Below, piece after piece: positions 1 to 6,498 of a stretch of 39,190 nt of DNA; positions within the stretch are counted from its first letter, which is position 1; each line of letters starts with the position of its first letter. The notes under the pieces were generated by a model that had not been told where the DNA came from, ran no database searches, and was given only the letters and a program-made list of their open reading frames with translations. Both the position numbers and the translations under genes were made by a program. The DNA is from a virus, in the IMG/VR virus record IMGVR_UViG_3300036407_000013, positions 1-39,190 of that record; one strand, given 5' to 3'.

Positions 1-228
1 ATGGCCGGAAGCGGCGGCGTGTTCCTGACGGAGTTCCGCGCCATCAGCTCAGACGGCACGGAGTGCACCCTGGGAGGCGACCTAATCGCCCTCGACTGGG
101 ACCACGCGCAGCAGCGGGCAGACGAGCGAGGGCTTGGCGAGAAGGTGATCGGCGCGCTCTCAACGATGGTGCCTGCCGAAGAGGACGACGAGCCACCCGC
201 CCTCTCCCTCCCGGAACCTCCCCAATGA
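1..228 (+). CDS. Small acidic hypothetical protein
   Basis: A 75-residue acidic protein that I do not recognise. It begins at the first base of the window, so an upstream start or ribosome site cannot be judged and the gene could be longer. The C-terminus is rich in Glu, Asp and Pro. No membrane segment, signal peptide or metal motif is visible. Its stop overlaps the next start as ATGA, which indicates translational coupling in a three-gene plus-strand cluster facing the minus-strand lysis genes. Function unknown; the position at the prophage edge suggests an accessory gene. Confidence 0.6.
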   Translation: MAGSGGVFLTEFRAISSDGTECTLGGDLIALDWDHAQQRADERGLGEKVIGALSTMVPAEEDDEPPALSLPEPPQ

Positions 229-506
229 CCACACACGTAGAGCCAGCAGGGACGGAGATGGTGGAGAGGGTTCAGCAGGCGATCAATGACGCCCTGTTCG
301 GCCCAGGCGCGCCGATGATGGCTGGCGTGAGTGAAGCCGCCCGAGCCGCCTTAGGGGCTATGCGAGTGCCGACGATGGAAATGGCCCAGCGGGGCATGCG
401 GGAGATGTACGACCGAGGCCTGTCTGGTATCGACTACAGCGCCGCGCACCACACGTTCAACGTCATGATCGACGCCGCTCTCTCTCCTGACGGAGAAGGG
501 GGATGA
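225..506 (+). CDS. Small hypothetical protein, coupled to neighbours
   Basis: A 93-residue soluble protein that I do not recognise. The start at 225 is chosen because its ATG overlaps the preceding stop as ATGA; the longer reading of this frame from base 63 would lie inside the first gene. The middle has a Met/Ala-rich amphipathic stretch (residues about 27-60), and the rest looks helical. The stop overlaps the following ATG, again as ATGA. No catalytic or DNA-binding motif is visible. Confidence 0.65.
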   Translation: MTTHVEPAGTEMVERVQQAINDALFGPGAPMMAGVSEAARAALGAMRVPTMEMAQRGMREMYDRGLSGIDYSAAHHTFNVMIDAALSPDGEGG

Positions 507-679
507 GTGGCGGGAAGGTAGTCAGCTTGGCGGATCGCCGCGCCAGGATCGAGCGCCCCGCGTCAGGCGACCCGAACGAGTGGATCATCAGCCGCATCGT
601 TGGCGTGCCCGTCCAGCACTCAGACGACGTAGACCCGACAGACCCGAACGTCACCAACGAAACAGGCCCCGACACCTAA
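503..679 (+). CDS. 58-residue hypothetical protein
   Basis: A short gene running from the ATGA overlap at 503 to TAA at 677-679. The product is polar, with an N-terminal basic stretch (KVVSLADRRARIERP) and an Asp/Pro/Thr-rich tail (DDVDPTDPN). I do not recognise it. Its last codons form the left arm of the hairpin listed at 664-693, so transcription of the plus-strand trio probably ends here. Support comes from the coupling and the clean stop-terminator arrangement. Confidence 0.55.
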   Translation: MSGGKVVSLADRRARIERPASGDPNEWIISRIVGVPVQHSDDVDPTDPNVTNETGPDT

Positions 680-693
680 GCGTCAGGGCCTTT
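664..693. terminator. Bidirectional terminator-like hairpin
   Basis: AGGCCC (664-669) pairs with GGGCCT (686-691), then one mismatch, then GAC with GTC, around an 8-nt loop. Plus-strand reading is followed by TTT and minus-strand reading by GTTTCGTT. It lies between the convergent plus-strand trio and the minus-strand lysis cluster, where a shared terminator would be expected. The short T-runs make intrinsic termination plausible but not strong. Confidence 0.5.
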
Positions 694-782
694 GGGTTCG
701 TGGTGCGACACCAGCTCTCGGAGGGGGTGTGTACGTGAGGGGCTGCCGTCGCACTCGGGTAACGCAGTAGCTGGGGAGAGGT

Positions 783-1160
783 TCAGTCCGGCGAGCCGAA
801 ACCAGAACCCCCGCCAAGCCTCACAGCCCGATACATCAGACTCCGCTTCCACCATGGCACGCCAAGCTCGGCCATCAGGTCTAGGAAGATCCGATCGCAC
901 TCAGCCCGGGTGAAGTAGCCGAACAGGCCAGCAGTGGCGTAAAGCCAGTCGTGCAGCACGGCAGCCGGGGCGTAGGGTCCGAACGCCGGAACGATGCCGT
1001 CCAGCAGACCAGGCACGCTGGCCCAGTCGCTGACGAAGTGCTTCGGAACCACGATCCCGTCGCGCTCGTACCGGCTGAGCAGCCTGACGCACTGGCGCCC
1101 TTCCCTCACCCCCTCCTTGCCGGGGACCAGCTCGAAGATGAGGGCTGAGGCCTCGTTCAT
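783..1160 (-). CDS. DUF1353 family protein of the lysis region
   Basis: A 125-residue protein matching the DUF1353 pattern seen in tailed phages: a conserved core with VPKHFVSDWASVP, a turn at FGPYAPAAVLHDWLY with the characteristic HDWLY, and a C-terminal DRIFLDLMAELGVPWWK segment. The family has no proven activity, although its conserved His/Asp residues suggest a hydrolase-like fold. The ATG at 1160 overlaps the lipoprotein stop as ATGA, so the longer upstream reading is rejected. It is the last gene of the minus-strand lysis cluster and faces the hairpin at 664-693. Confidence 0.85.
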   Translation of the reverse strand: MNEASALIFELVPGKEGVREGRQCVRLLSRYERDGIVVPKHFVSDWASVPGLLDGIVPAFGPYAPAAVLHDWLYATAGLFGYFTRAECDRIFLDLMAELGVPWWKRSLMYRAVRLGGGSGFGSPD

Positions 1161-1372
1161 TGGGCCGGGGCCTCGGGAGCGGGGAACGGACGCGGCGGGC
1201 ACTCGATGTTGATGCTGCCGCCGTTCGTGCCAATGCCGCCCAGGATGGCAGTGTAGCTACGACGGCAGAACTCGAGGTTCCCGAGGGCCTTTTCGCCCAG
1301 GCCCGAGTTGGAAGCACAAGCCGAGAGGCTGAACAGGCACAGAGCCGCGATGGCCCGCTTGAGGGTCCGCAT
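1157..1372 (-). CDS. Small lipoprotein, lysis region
   Basis: A 71-residue predicted lipoprotein. An N-terminal signal (MRTLKRAIAALCLFSLSAC) ends in the lipobox LSAC, giving lipid attachment at Cys19. The mature part has two further cysteines and a Pro-rich tail (PPRPFPAPEAPAQ). The start at 1372 is preceded by GGAG at 8 nt. The same frame stays open upstream to a GTG at 1462 or ATG at 1453 and encodes an extra hydrophobic segment, so a longer two-segment product is possible. The Pro-rich lipoprotein form resembles outer-membrane spanins, but a better spanin pair lies at 3927-4410. Stop overlaps the DUF1353 start. Confidence 0.65.
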   Translation of the reverse strand: MRTLKRAIAALCLFSLSACASNSGLGEKALGNLEFCRRSYTAILGGIGTNGGSINIECPPRPFPAPEAPAQ

Positions 1373-1463
1373 GAGGATATCTCCGGTGATTGCGAGAAGG
1401 AGGATGAGAGCCAGGGCCACGACGCAGGCGAGCGCCTTGCGGTCCCCGGGCATCAGGCGCACG

Positions 1464-1568
1464 TCAGCGCCGGGCTACGCCGACGATCGCCAGCGCCAGG
1501 CCCATTCCGATGAAGAGGCCGGGGATCAGCCCAGCCATGAAGAAGGACCAGCGCAGCAGCTCGTCCAT
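1464..1568 (-). CDS. 34-residue membrane protein, holin candidate
   Basis: A very small gene whose ATG (1568) overlaps the lysozyme stop as TGATG and whose TGA is at 1464-1466. The product starts MDELLRW and is then one continuous hydrophobic segment (about residues 7-31, with Met, Gly, Leu, Ile) and ends VARR. This gives one transmembrane helix with a basic end. The adjacent lysozyme has no export signal, so a holin is required somewhere; this protein is a candidate by position, topology and coupling only. It is shorter than most known holins. Confidence 0.5.
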   Translation of the reverse strand: MDELLRWSFFMAGLIPGLFIGMGLALAIVGVARR

Positions 1569-2002
1569 CAAGCCTTGCCCGTCCGCATCATCGTGGCCAG
1601 GCGCTGCGCACGAGCACCAACCTGCTGCGCCCAGAGCGACGCGAGCATTCCGACCGCCGCCCGCTCCCAGTCATGGGCCTTGATGGCGGCCAACGTGTTC
1701 TTGAACCCGGCCAGCTTCGGCCAGCCGAGATTGAAGCACATGTTCTCGAGCACCCGGCGACGCACTGGGTCCAGGTCGCGCCACCACGGGATGTGCTTGT
1801 CCATCTCCGACCGGACCAGGGCGATGTCGCCCCGCAGCAGGTAGCGGGCCTCGTCCACGGTGATGCCGCGGTCTTCGATGTTCCGCCCGATGCCAATGGT
1901 CAGCTTCCCGGCGGTGCAGCGGTAGGGCTTGGCGCGGAAGCCTTCGTCCCGGAACAGCTCGTCCACCAGGGTCGCGTCATGGTCCGGTGCGTTGTCCGTC
2001 AT
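1568..2002 (-). CDS. Phage lysozyme, GH24 family endolysin
   Basis: A 144-residue T4-type lysozyme (muramidase) that hydrolyses peptidoglycan glycan strands. The GH24 catalytic triad spacing is visible as E20-x8-C29-x5-T35 (DEGFRAKPYRCTAGKLT), followed by IGIGRNIEDRGIT. The Cys at the second position is the variant seen in R21-type lysozymes. There is no signal peptide or N-terminal membrane anchor, so export should depend on a holin. ATG at 2002 is preferred over an upstream in-frame GTG at 2014. The downstream 34-residue membrane protein is translationally coupled to it. Family assignment is firm. Confidence 0.92.
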   Translation of the reverse strand: MTDNAPDHDATLVDELFRDEGFRAKPYRCTAGKLTIGIGRNIEDRGITVDEARYLLRGDIALVRSEMDKHIPWWRDLDPVRRRVLENMCFNLGWPKLAGFKNTLAAIKAHDWERAAVGMLASLWAQQVGARAQRLATMMRTGKA

Positions 2003-2049
2003 GGCTGTTCTCACTTTGTGCTAGAACCGGGTTCGGCTAGACTCCGCTC

Positions 2050-2712
2050 ATGGGACGTCTAGTCACCGACGATGAGATGATCGGCCGCCGCTTCGGCCAG
2101 CTGGTGGTCACTGCCCGAGCGCCGAGGCTTCGCGGGCGCACGGCCTGGCTCGTGACATGCGACTGCGGAGAGCACGCCACGATCATCGGCAACGCCCTGC
2201 GCACCGGGAATTCCAAGTCGTGCGGTTGCGCCAAGTTGGCGAGCGCTCCGGGGCGAACCCACGGCCTTAGCGGCACCCGGGCGCACGCCCATTGGAAGGC
2301 GGCAAAGCAACGATGCTTCGATGCGAACGCAGAGAACTACCCCTACTACGGCGGGCGCGGGATCATCATGGATCCCGTGTGGGCGAGCGACTTCGCCGCG
2401 TTCTTCCGTGACATGGGCGAATGCCCACCTCGCCACACGCTGGAGCGCATGGACTTCGACGGAAACTACGAGCCCGGAAACTGCCGCTGGGCCACCCAGG
2501 CCGAGCAGGTCAAGAACACCTCACGGAACATCTTCGTGGAACACGGTGGCGAGCGCCTGTGCCTGAAAGACTACGCCCACTTGCTTGGCGTCGGTTACAA
2601 CGGGCTCCGGTACCGTATGCGCGAGAAGGGTGAGGACGCATCCACGGCCGCTAAGCGGCTGCTCGAACGTCGCCACCAGCGCCGGAATAGCGCTCCCGCA
2701 GCTTCAACATAG
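2050..2712 (+). CDS. HNH/homing-type endonuclease-like protein
   Basis: A 220-residue plus-strand gene in the middle of minus-strand lysis genes. The N-terminus carries paired cysteines (VTCDCGEH, then SCGCAK) that look like a zinc ribbon. The middle has the YYGGRGI...W..DF..F..DMGECPPRHTLERMDFDGNYEPGNCRWAT pattern, split here for brevity, typical of phage HNH/AP2-type DNA-binding and homing endonuclease relatives. The C-terminus (about residues 165-205) is an HTH-like repeat segment. No ribosome site precedes the ATG, so the message may be leaderless. Its 3' end overlaps the convergent phosphoesterase gene by 62 bp. Likely a selfish insertion with its own expression. Confidence 0.75.
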   Translation: MGRLVTDDEMIGRRFGQLVVTARAPRLRGRTAWLVTCDCGEHATIIGNALRTGNSKSCGCAKLASAPGRTHGLSGTRAHAHWKAAKQRCFDANAENYPYYGGRGIIMDPVWASDFAAFFRDMGECPPRHTLERMDFDGNYEPGNCRWATQAEQVKNTSRNIFVEHGGERLCLKDYAHLLGVGYNGLRYRMREKGEDASTAAKRLLERRHQRRNSAPAAST

Positions 2713-3760
2713 AGATCGCCTCGAAGTCCACGATCTCCCCGCCCCACACGGTGAGCATCAGGACGCCCCACCACCAGCCGCCCGGGCCAGTGGAGGCATA
2801 GTGCTCGTACTCGCCCCACGGGAGCGCGCAGCCCGCCTGGATGACGCTGATGCGCTCGACGGGGCCTGACTTGGCGGCGGAGTAAAGCTGGAGCTGGTGC
2901 GTGTGCCCGTGGACCAGGGCGCAGGACAGCATGTCCCCAGCCCTGTGCGTGGAGGCCTTGCCACCCATCGGACGCCCCATGCCGTTGATGGGCGCGTGAG
3001 AAAACGCCACGCCATCAACGTAGGCGAACTCGCCGAAGGGCCGCTCCTGCCAGCCAAATTGCAGCAGCTCCTGGCTGTAGCGGTGCGTGTGGGAGCCCTC
3101 CGTCTCAGGGTGCTCGTTCTCGAAGCCCCACAGGCGCTGTTCGTGGTTGCCCCGCGTCTTGATCTTCCGGGGTTTCCAATCGGCGTCCCGGCCAAGCTCG
3201 AAGGCCCGCAGGCTTTCCGTGTGGTTGTCGAGGTCGGCCTTGATGGTGGGCTTCATGCGCCCCTTCACCGTCTCGTTCCGGTCATGCCGGCTGCAGGAGT
3301 CCATGGTGATGGAGTCCCCGAGATCCACCACCACCTTGGGCCGGCGCTCCGAGCCTAGGCGCGCGATCCAAGTGGTGCAGGCCAGACGGTGCGGGTGACG
3401 TGGGTCGTTATGCCGGTCGGGGATGACGAGGACGCTTGTGGGCTCCCCGCGCGGGATCGCCAGCGACGGCTCCGGCGGCGCGGCGTCGCGCACCATAATC
3501 GCTGGAAGCGGCTGCTGATACCTGGCGGGCCGATACAGGTTCCAATCAGGCTCCATGTCGCCGGTCAGCTCGTATGCCGCCGTGTTGAAGGAGCGGACAG
3601 CGCCGAACTCCCCTTCCCTCACCGCCTCTTCGGCAGCAACGGCGATGGCGCCGGGACCAGGCCCAGCCATGCCCTTGGGCCTGAAGCCTTCGCGCAGCTT
3701 CTGTTCGATGCGCGCCTTTACGCTCAGGCGTTGTTCGTCAGACCGGGGAGGAGTGGGCAT
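2651..3760 (-). CDS. Calcineurin-like metallophosphoesterase
   Basis: A 369-residue protein with the metallophosphoesterase motif series: VLVIPDRHND, VVDLGDSIT, KTRGNHEQR, SHAPING and HGHTHQ, which supply the two-metal ligands. The N-terminal 100 residues are a basic helical extension containing an HTH-like piece (SVKARIEQKLREGFRP). The start at 3760 has AGGAGGG just upstream and overlaps the preceding stop as ATGA; the much longer open frame upstream is not coding. The substrate is unknown; phage members can be nucleases or phosphatases. It ends inside the convergent HNH gene. Confidence 0.85.
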   Translation of the reverse strand: MPTPPRSDEQRLSVKARIEQKLREGFRPKGMAGPGPGAIAVAAEEAVREGEFGAVRSFNTAAYELTGDMEPDWNLYRPARYQQPLPAIMVRDAAPPEPSLAIPRGEPTSVLVIPDRHNDPRHPHRLACTTWIARLGSERRPKVVVDLGDSITMDSCSRHDRNETVKGRMKPTIKADLDNHTESLRAFELGRDADWKPRKIKTRGNHEQRLWGFENEHPETEGSHTHRYSQELLQFGWQERPFGEFAYVDGVAFSHAPINGMGRPMGGKASTHRAGDMLSCALVHGHTHQLQLYSAAKSGPVERISVIQAGCALPWGEYEHYASTGPGGWWWGVLMLTVWGGEIVDFEAISMLKLRERYSGAGGDVRAAA

Positions 3761-3930
3761 CAGCCCTCCTGCTCTAGAGCGTCGATGACGCCGGGGATGG
3801 GCTTGCGCTTGCGGCTTCTCCGACGCGGCCACTGGGCCAGGTCGGGATGCGCTGCGATGAAGGCTCTGCGACGATCGACGTACGCCTGCTGGAGAAGCGG
3901 GCCGACCGTTGGCCAGAGGTTGGAGTTCAT
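3760..3930 (-). CDS. 56-residue basic hypothetical protein
   Basis: A short gene coupled at both ends: its ATG (3930) overlaps the outer-spanin stop as ATGA, and its stop overlaps the phosphoesterase start as ATGA. The product has a helical start (NSNLWPTVGPLLQQAYVDRR) and a strongly basic middle (WPRRRSRKRKP). It may be a small nucleic-acid-binding or adaptor protein. I do not recognise a family. Confidence 0.6.
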   Translation of the reverse strand: MNSNLWPTVGPLLQQAYVDRRRAFIAAHPDLAQWPRRRSRKRKPIPGVIDALEQEG

Positions 3931-4076
3931 GTGCGGACCCATCCGTCAGGGCCTCGCGCAGGCGGGCCGGGATATGGCGTGTGAGGGGTGCTCCAGCCGT
4001 GGCGGGTTGGCGTCGGCAGAGACGCCGTGGCGCAGGCGGCCAAGAGGGCTGCGACGAGGAGGCTAAGAGCCCGCAC
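3927..4076 (-). CDS. Putative outer-membrane spanin (Rz1-like lipoprotein)
   Basis: A 49-residue lipoprotein starting at GTG 4076. The signal MRALSLLVAALLAAC ends in a good lipobox (LAAC, Cys15). The mature part is short and Pro-rich (PTPTRHGWSTPHTPYPGPP), as in Rz1-type o-spanins, which fuse outer to inner membrane during lysis by partnering an inner-membrane coiled-coil protein. It begins 14 nt inside the end of the candidate i-spanin in another frame, the usual overlapped Rz/Rz1 layout. Its stop overlaps the next start as ATGA. Function is inferred from architecture and position. Confidence 0.7.
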   Translation of the reverse strand: MRALSLLVAALLAACATASLPTPTRHGWSTPHTPYPGPPARGPDGWVRT

Positions 4077-4410
4077 GGCGGGGCGTCCGGCTGATCTCGG
4101 TGTAGGTGGCGATCTCGCCGCGCATCAGGCGTTCGATCAGCGCGCGGTCGGCGGCCTGCTTGGCCTTCAGGTCGTCCAGCTCTTCCCGGTCTTTCTGCCT
4201 CTTGGCCTCGCACTCTTCATGCTGGCGGTGGCAGTCCATCAACCGCTCGTCCATGCCGGTGACTTGGCCTGAGAGCGTCTGAACCGTCTGGCTCAAGGCC
4301 TCCACGTCCGCCTTCCGACGTCCGAAGACCATCTGTCCCAAGGTCACGGCGGCAGCGCCAAGACCTCCAGACGTGAGCCATTCCGCCCAGGGAAGGGTGC
4401 TTTGGGCCAT
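4063..4410 (-). CDS. Putative inner-membrane spanin (Rz-like)
   Basis: A 115-residue protein with one N-terminal transmembrane segment (about residues 11-30, WLTSGGLGAAAVTLGQMVFG) followed by a long charged coiled coil (residues about 34-105, rich in Glu, Lys, Gln and Asp). This single-anchor plus periplasmic coiled-coil topology is that of i-spanins. The ATG at 4410 is chosen over an upstream reading without hydrophobic content. The o-spanin candidate begins inside its 3' end. Alternative: a generic phage coiled-coil membrane protein, but the paired lipoprotein makes spanin more likely. Confidence 0.7.
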   Translation of the reverse strand: MAQSTLPWAEWLTSGGLGAAAVTLGQMVFGRRKADVEALSQTVQTLSGQVTGMDERLMDCHRQHEECEAKRQKDREELDDLKAKQAADRALIERLMRGEIATYTEISRTPRRAGS

Positions 4411-4548
4411 TCGTAGCTCTCGCGTCTTGGGGTGGAGTCTGGTAGAGTTACCGGGTGGAGTTTGAACCCGGCTCACCGCTCTGGATCGCCGCCGCTGCTG
4501 CGTGCGTCGTCATAATCACCGGCCTGCTGCGGCAGGCGGAGGCGTGGA

Positions 4549-6498
4549 TTACCGCCGCTCTTTCGCGCGGGCCTGACTCGCCGCCGAGGCCCCGATCAGA
4601 CCCGCAGCCGGACGAACCTTCTGGGCCACCGCCTCTAGCGCCCGAGACGCTGGCGTTGCCTGCTTCTTCAGAGCTGACCTGGATCCGCCAACAGCGATCA
4701 GCTTCAGAAGCTCCTCGACGTTCTTCTGCGACATCCGACCGCTGACGGCGGTCGAGGCCAGACCGAGCGGGATGCTGGCCAGCGACAGCCCGCCGGACTT
4801 TGCCGCGCCCGTCGCTTGAAGCCCCATGCCGATCACGCCGCGGGGGTCCAGTAGCGTCCCCATCGTGCGGACGACGTTCTGAGCCGGGGAGCCCGTGACG
4901 ACGCGCTTTAGGGCCTTCGCCTCGTCGCTCGTGGCGTTCCGCAGCCGGCCGCCGTGCATCGGGTCGATGAGCGGGCTGAGCTTCTGGCGGATGGTGTTGT
5001 CGGTGTTCTTGCCGGTGTAGGCCCGGCCGCGAGCCAGATCTGCGCTCTCCAGCCGCTTCGTGACCACGTTGGCCTTAGCCCACCGAGTGTTCAGGTCGCG
5101 GGCCTCACGCAGCAGAGCGTTCTCGTTAGAGGCAGTGGCGATCAGGCCGTCGATCTTCTCCCGCATGGCCTTGCCGACGACGCTCTCGCTGCCGCCCGGC
5201 TTCACCATGGCCTCGTAGATGTCGCTGCGAAGCTCGTCGAGTTGGGTCAGCGGTACGCCCCCCTTCTGGGCAGCGAGCGCCTTCAGGCGAGCAGCAAAGG
5301 CGTCGCCGGCCGGGAACAGCTTGGCAGCCTTCGGACCACCCTTGGCGCGCACGAGCGCCTCGACGTCGCCGGCCAGAGCCTGGGCGTCGGCCTTGTTGAA
5401 GGTGAAGCCGCTGGCGTCGACCTTGGCGTAGGCGGCCTTCTTCGCAGCCTCGAGTTCGGGCAGCGCCATGGCCTTGACCTTGCCGAGGATCGGCTGTGCG
5501 GCCTTCCCGACCAGCTTCAGCGCTTCGTCCCCGACCCTGCCGGCGACAGCGCCGAACGCAGCGTCACCCGCGATCCCCCGAGCATCCTCTGCGTCACTCA
5601 GGAAGCCGCCCGCGAGCGCGCCGGAGGTCATGGGGCCGCCCGCGCCGCCGAGCGGCAGGGCAGCGAGCACGTTGCCGGCGAACTGACCGACCTTGCCCGG
5701 GCGGGCGCCACCGGCTTCCGCCGCGGCGATCGCCGGCATCGCCTGCTTGCGCGTGGTGTCGAGCATCCCGCGGAGTGCGCCCATCATCGGAAACGCGGCG
5801 GTCGCCTGGTCAGCCATGCGGTCGAGGACCGAGTTGCCCTCAATGCGCCCCGACAGGCGCGCGAGGGGCTCCATCGCGCCCTTGGCGAGGCCGAGCCCCT
5901 GAGAGGTGCGCTGGGGCTGCTGGGGCCGCCCTGGGGCCTGCTGGGGCGCTGCCGGCGGTAGAACCTCCATGGTCACGCCGCCGTTGGCCGTGCGCGCGAT
6001 CTCGCGTCCCTGCGGAGCAGCCTGCTCGCCGCCCTGGTACATCGCCAGCAGCTCGTCGTCGGAGAGGCTGGAGAGGTCAGCGCCACCTTCGGCCGGAGCG
6101 GCGCCAACGCCAAGCTGAGCCTGGATGGAGCGCGCGTAGGCGTCGGTTTTCGGCCCCCACTGCTGACGGTTCGGGCCGCCGTGGTAGTAGCGCAGCCCGC
6201 CGTCCAGGTCGCCGGTAGCCTCGATGCCCTCGCGCAGGTACGCCTCGCCGAGGCGCTGCTGATACTCCGCAGCTTCAGGCGTGTCGCCGCGCATCAGTTC
6301 CGGCTGCCAGGGCATCCCGATCTTCTGGGCCGTGGCGCGGGCGGTATCCGGCAACATCTGGGTCATGCCCTCGGCGCGCCCATACTTGGTCTGCGGACCC
6401 AGCACGCCGGCTCGCCCGCCCGACTCCTGCTTCACCAGGGCCGGCAGGGCGTACATGGCGAGCAGTTCGCTATCGGACATCTTGGAGAGGTCGGACAT
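4549..6498 (-). CDS. Virion protein with SLT lytic transglycosylase domain
   Basis: A 649-residue protein, probably ejected with or carried in the virion to open peptidoglycan during DNA entry. Residues about 17-125 form a soluble lytic transglycosylase domain: catalytic Glu25 in LVKQESGGR, then GMTQMLPDTA and GLRYYHGGPNRQQWG. A short motif, SDSELLAMY at the N-terminus, recurs as SDDELLAMY near residue 145 just after the domain. The remaining 450 residues are Ala/Lys-rich and helical with a Gly/Ala hydrophobic stretch (about 265-300). Start overlaps the next upstream gene as ATGA. It is the last large protein of the tail block. Confidence 0.85.
   Translation of the reverse strand: MSDLSKMSDSELLAMYALPALVKQESGGRAGVLGPQTKYGRAEGMTQMLPDTARATAQKIGMPWQPELMRGDTPEAAEYQQRLGEAYLREGIEATGDLDGGLRYYHGGPNRQQWGPKTDAYARSIQAQLGVGAAPAEGGADLSSLSDDELLAMYQGGEQAAPQGREIARTANGGVTMEVLPPAAPQQAPGRPQQPQRTSQGLGLAKGAMEPLARLSGRIEGNSVLDRMADQATAAFPMMGALRGMLDTTRKQAMPAIAAAEAGGARPGKVGQFAGNVLAALPLGGAGGPMTSGALAGGFLSDAEDARGIAGDAAFGAVAGRVGDEALKLVGKAAQPILGKVKAMALPELEAAKKAAYAKVDASGFTFNKADAQALAGDVEALVRAKGGPKAAKLFPAGDAFAARLKALAAQKGGVPLTQLDELRSDIYEAMVKPGGSESVVGKAMREKIDGLIATASNENALLREARDLNTRWAKANVVTKRLESADLARGRAYTGKNTDNTIRQKLSPLIDPMHGGRLRNATSDEAKALKRVVTGSPAQNVVRTMGTLLDPRGVIGMGLQATGAAKSGGLSLASIPLGLASTAVSGRMSQKNVEELLKLIAVGGSRSALKKQATPASRALEAVAQKVRPAAGLIGASAASQARAKERR

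Noticed and set aside
4440-4480. GGGTTCAAA on the minus strand, a tRNA T-loop-like string
   Set aside because: The flanking bases do not form a T stem and no tRNA fold is present.
4455-4745. Plus-strand reading with a transmembrane-like start in the gap before the transglycosylase gene
   Set aside because: It continues antisense through the 3' end of a confident gene, has no ribosome site and a low-complexity Pro/Ser tail. The 138-bp gap has no better reading.
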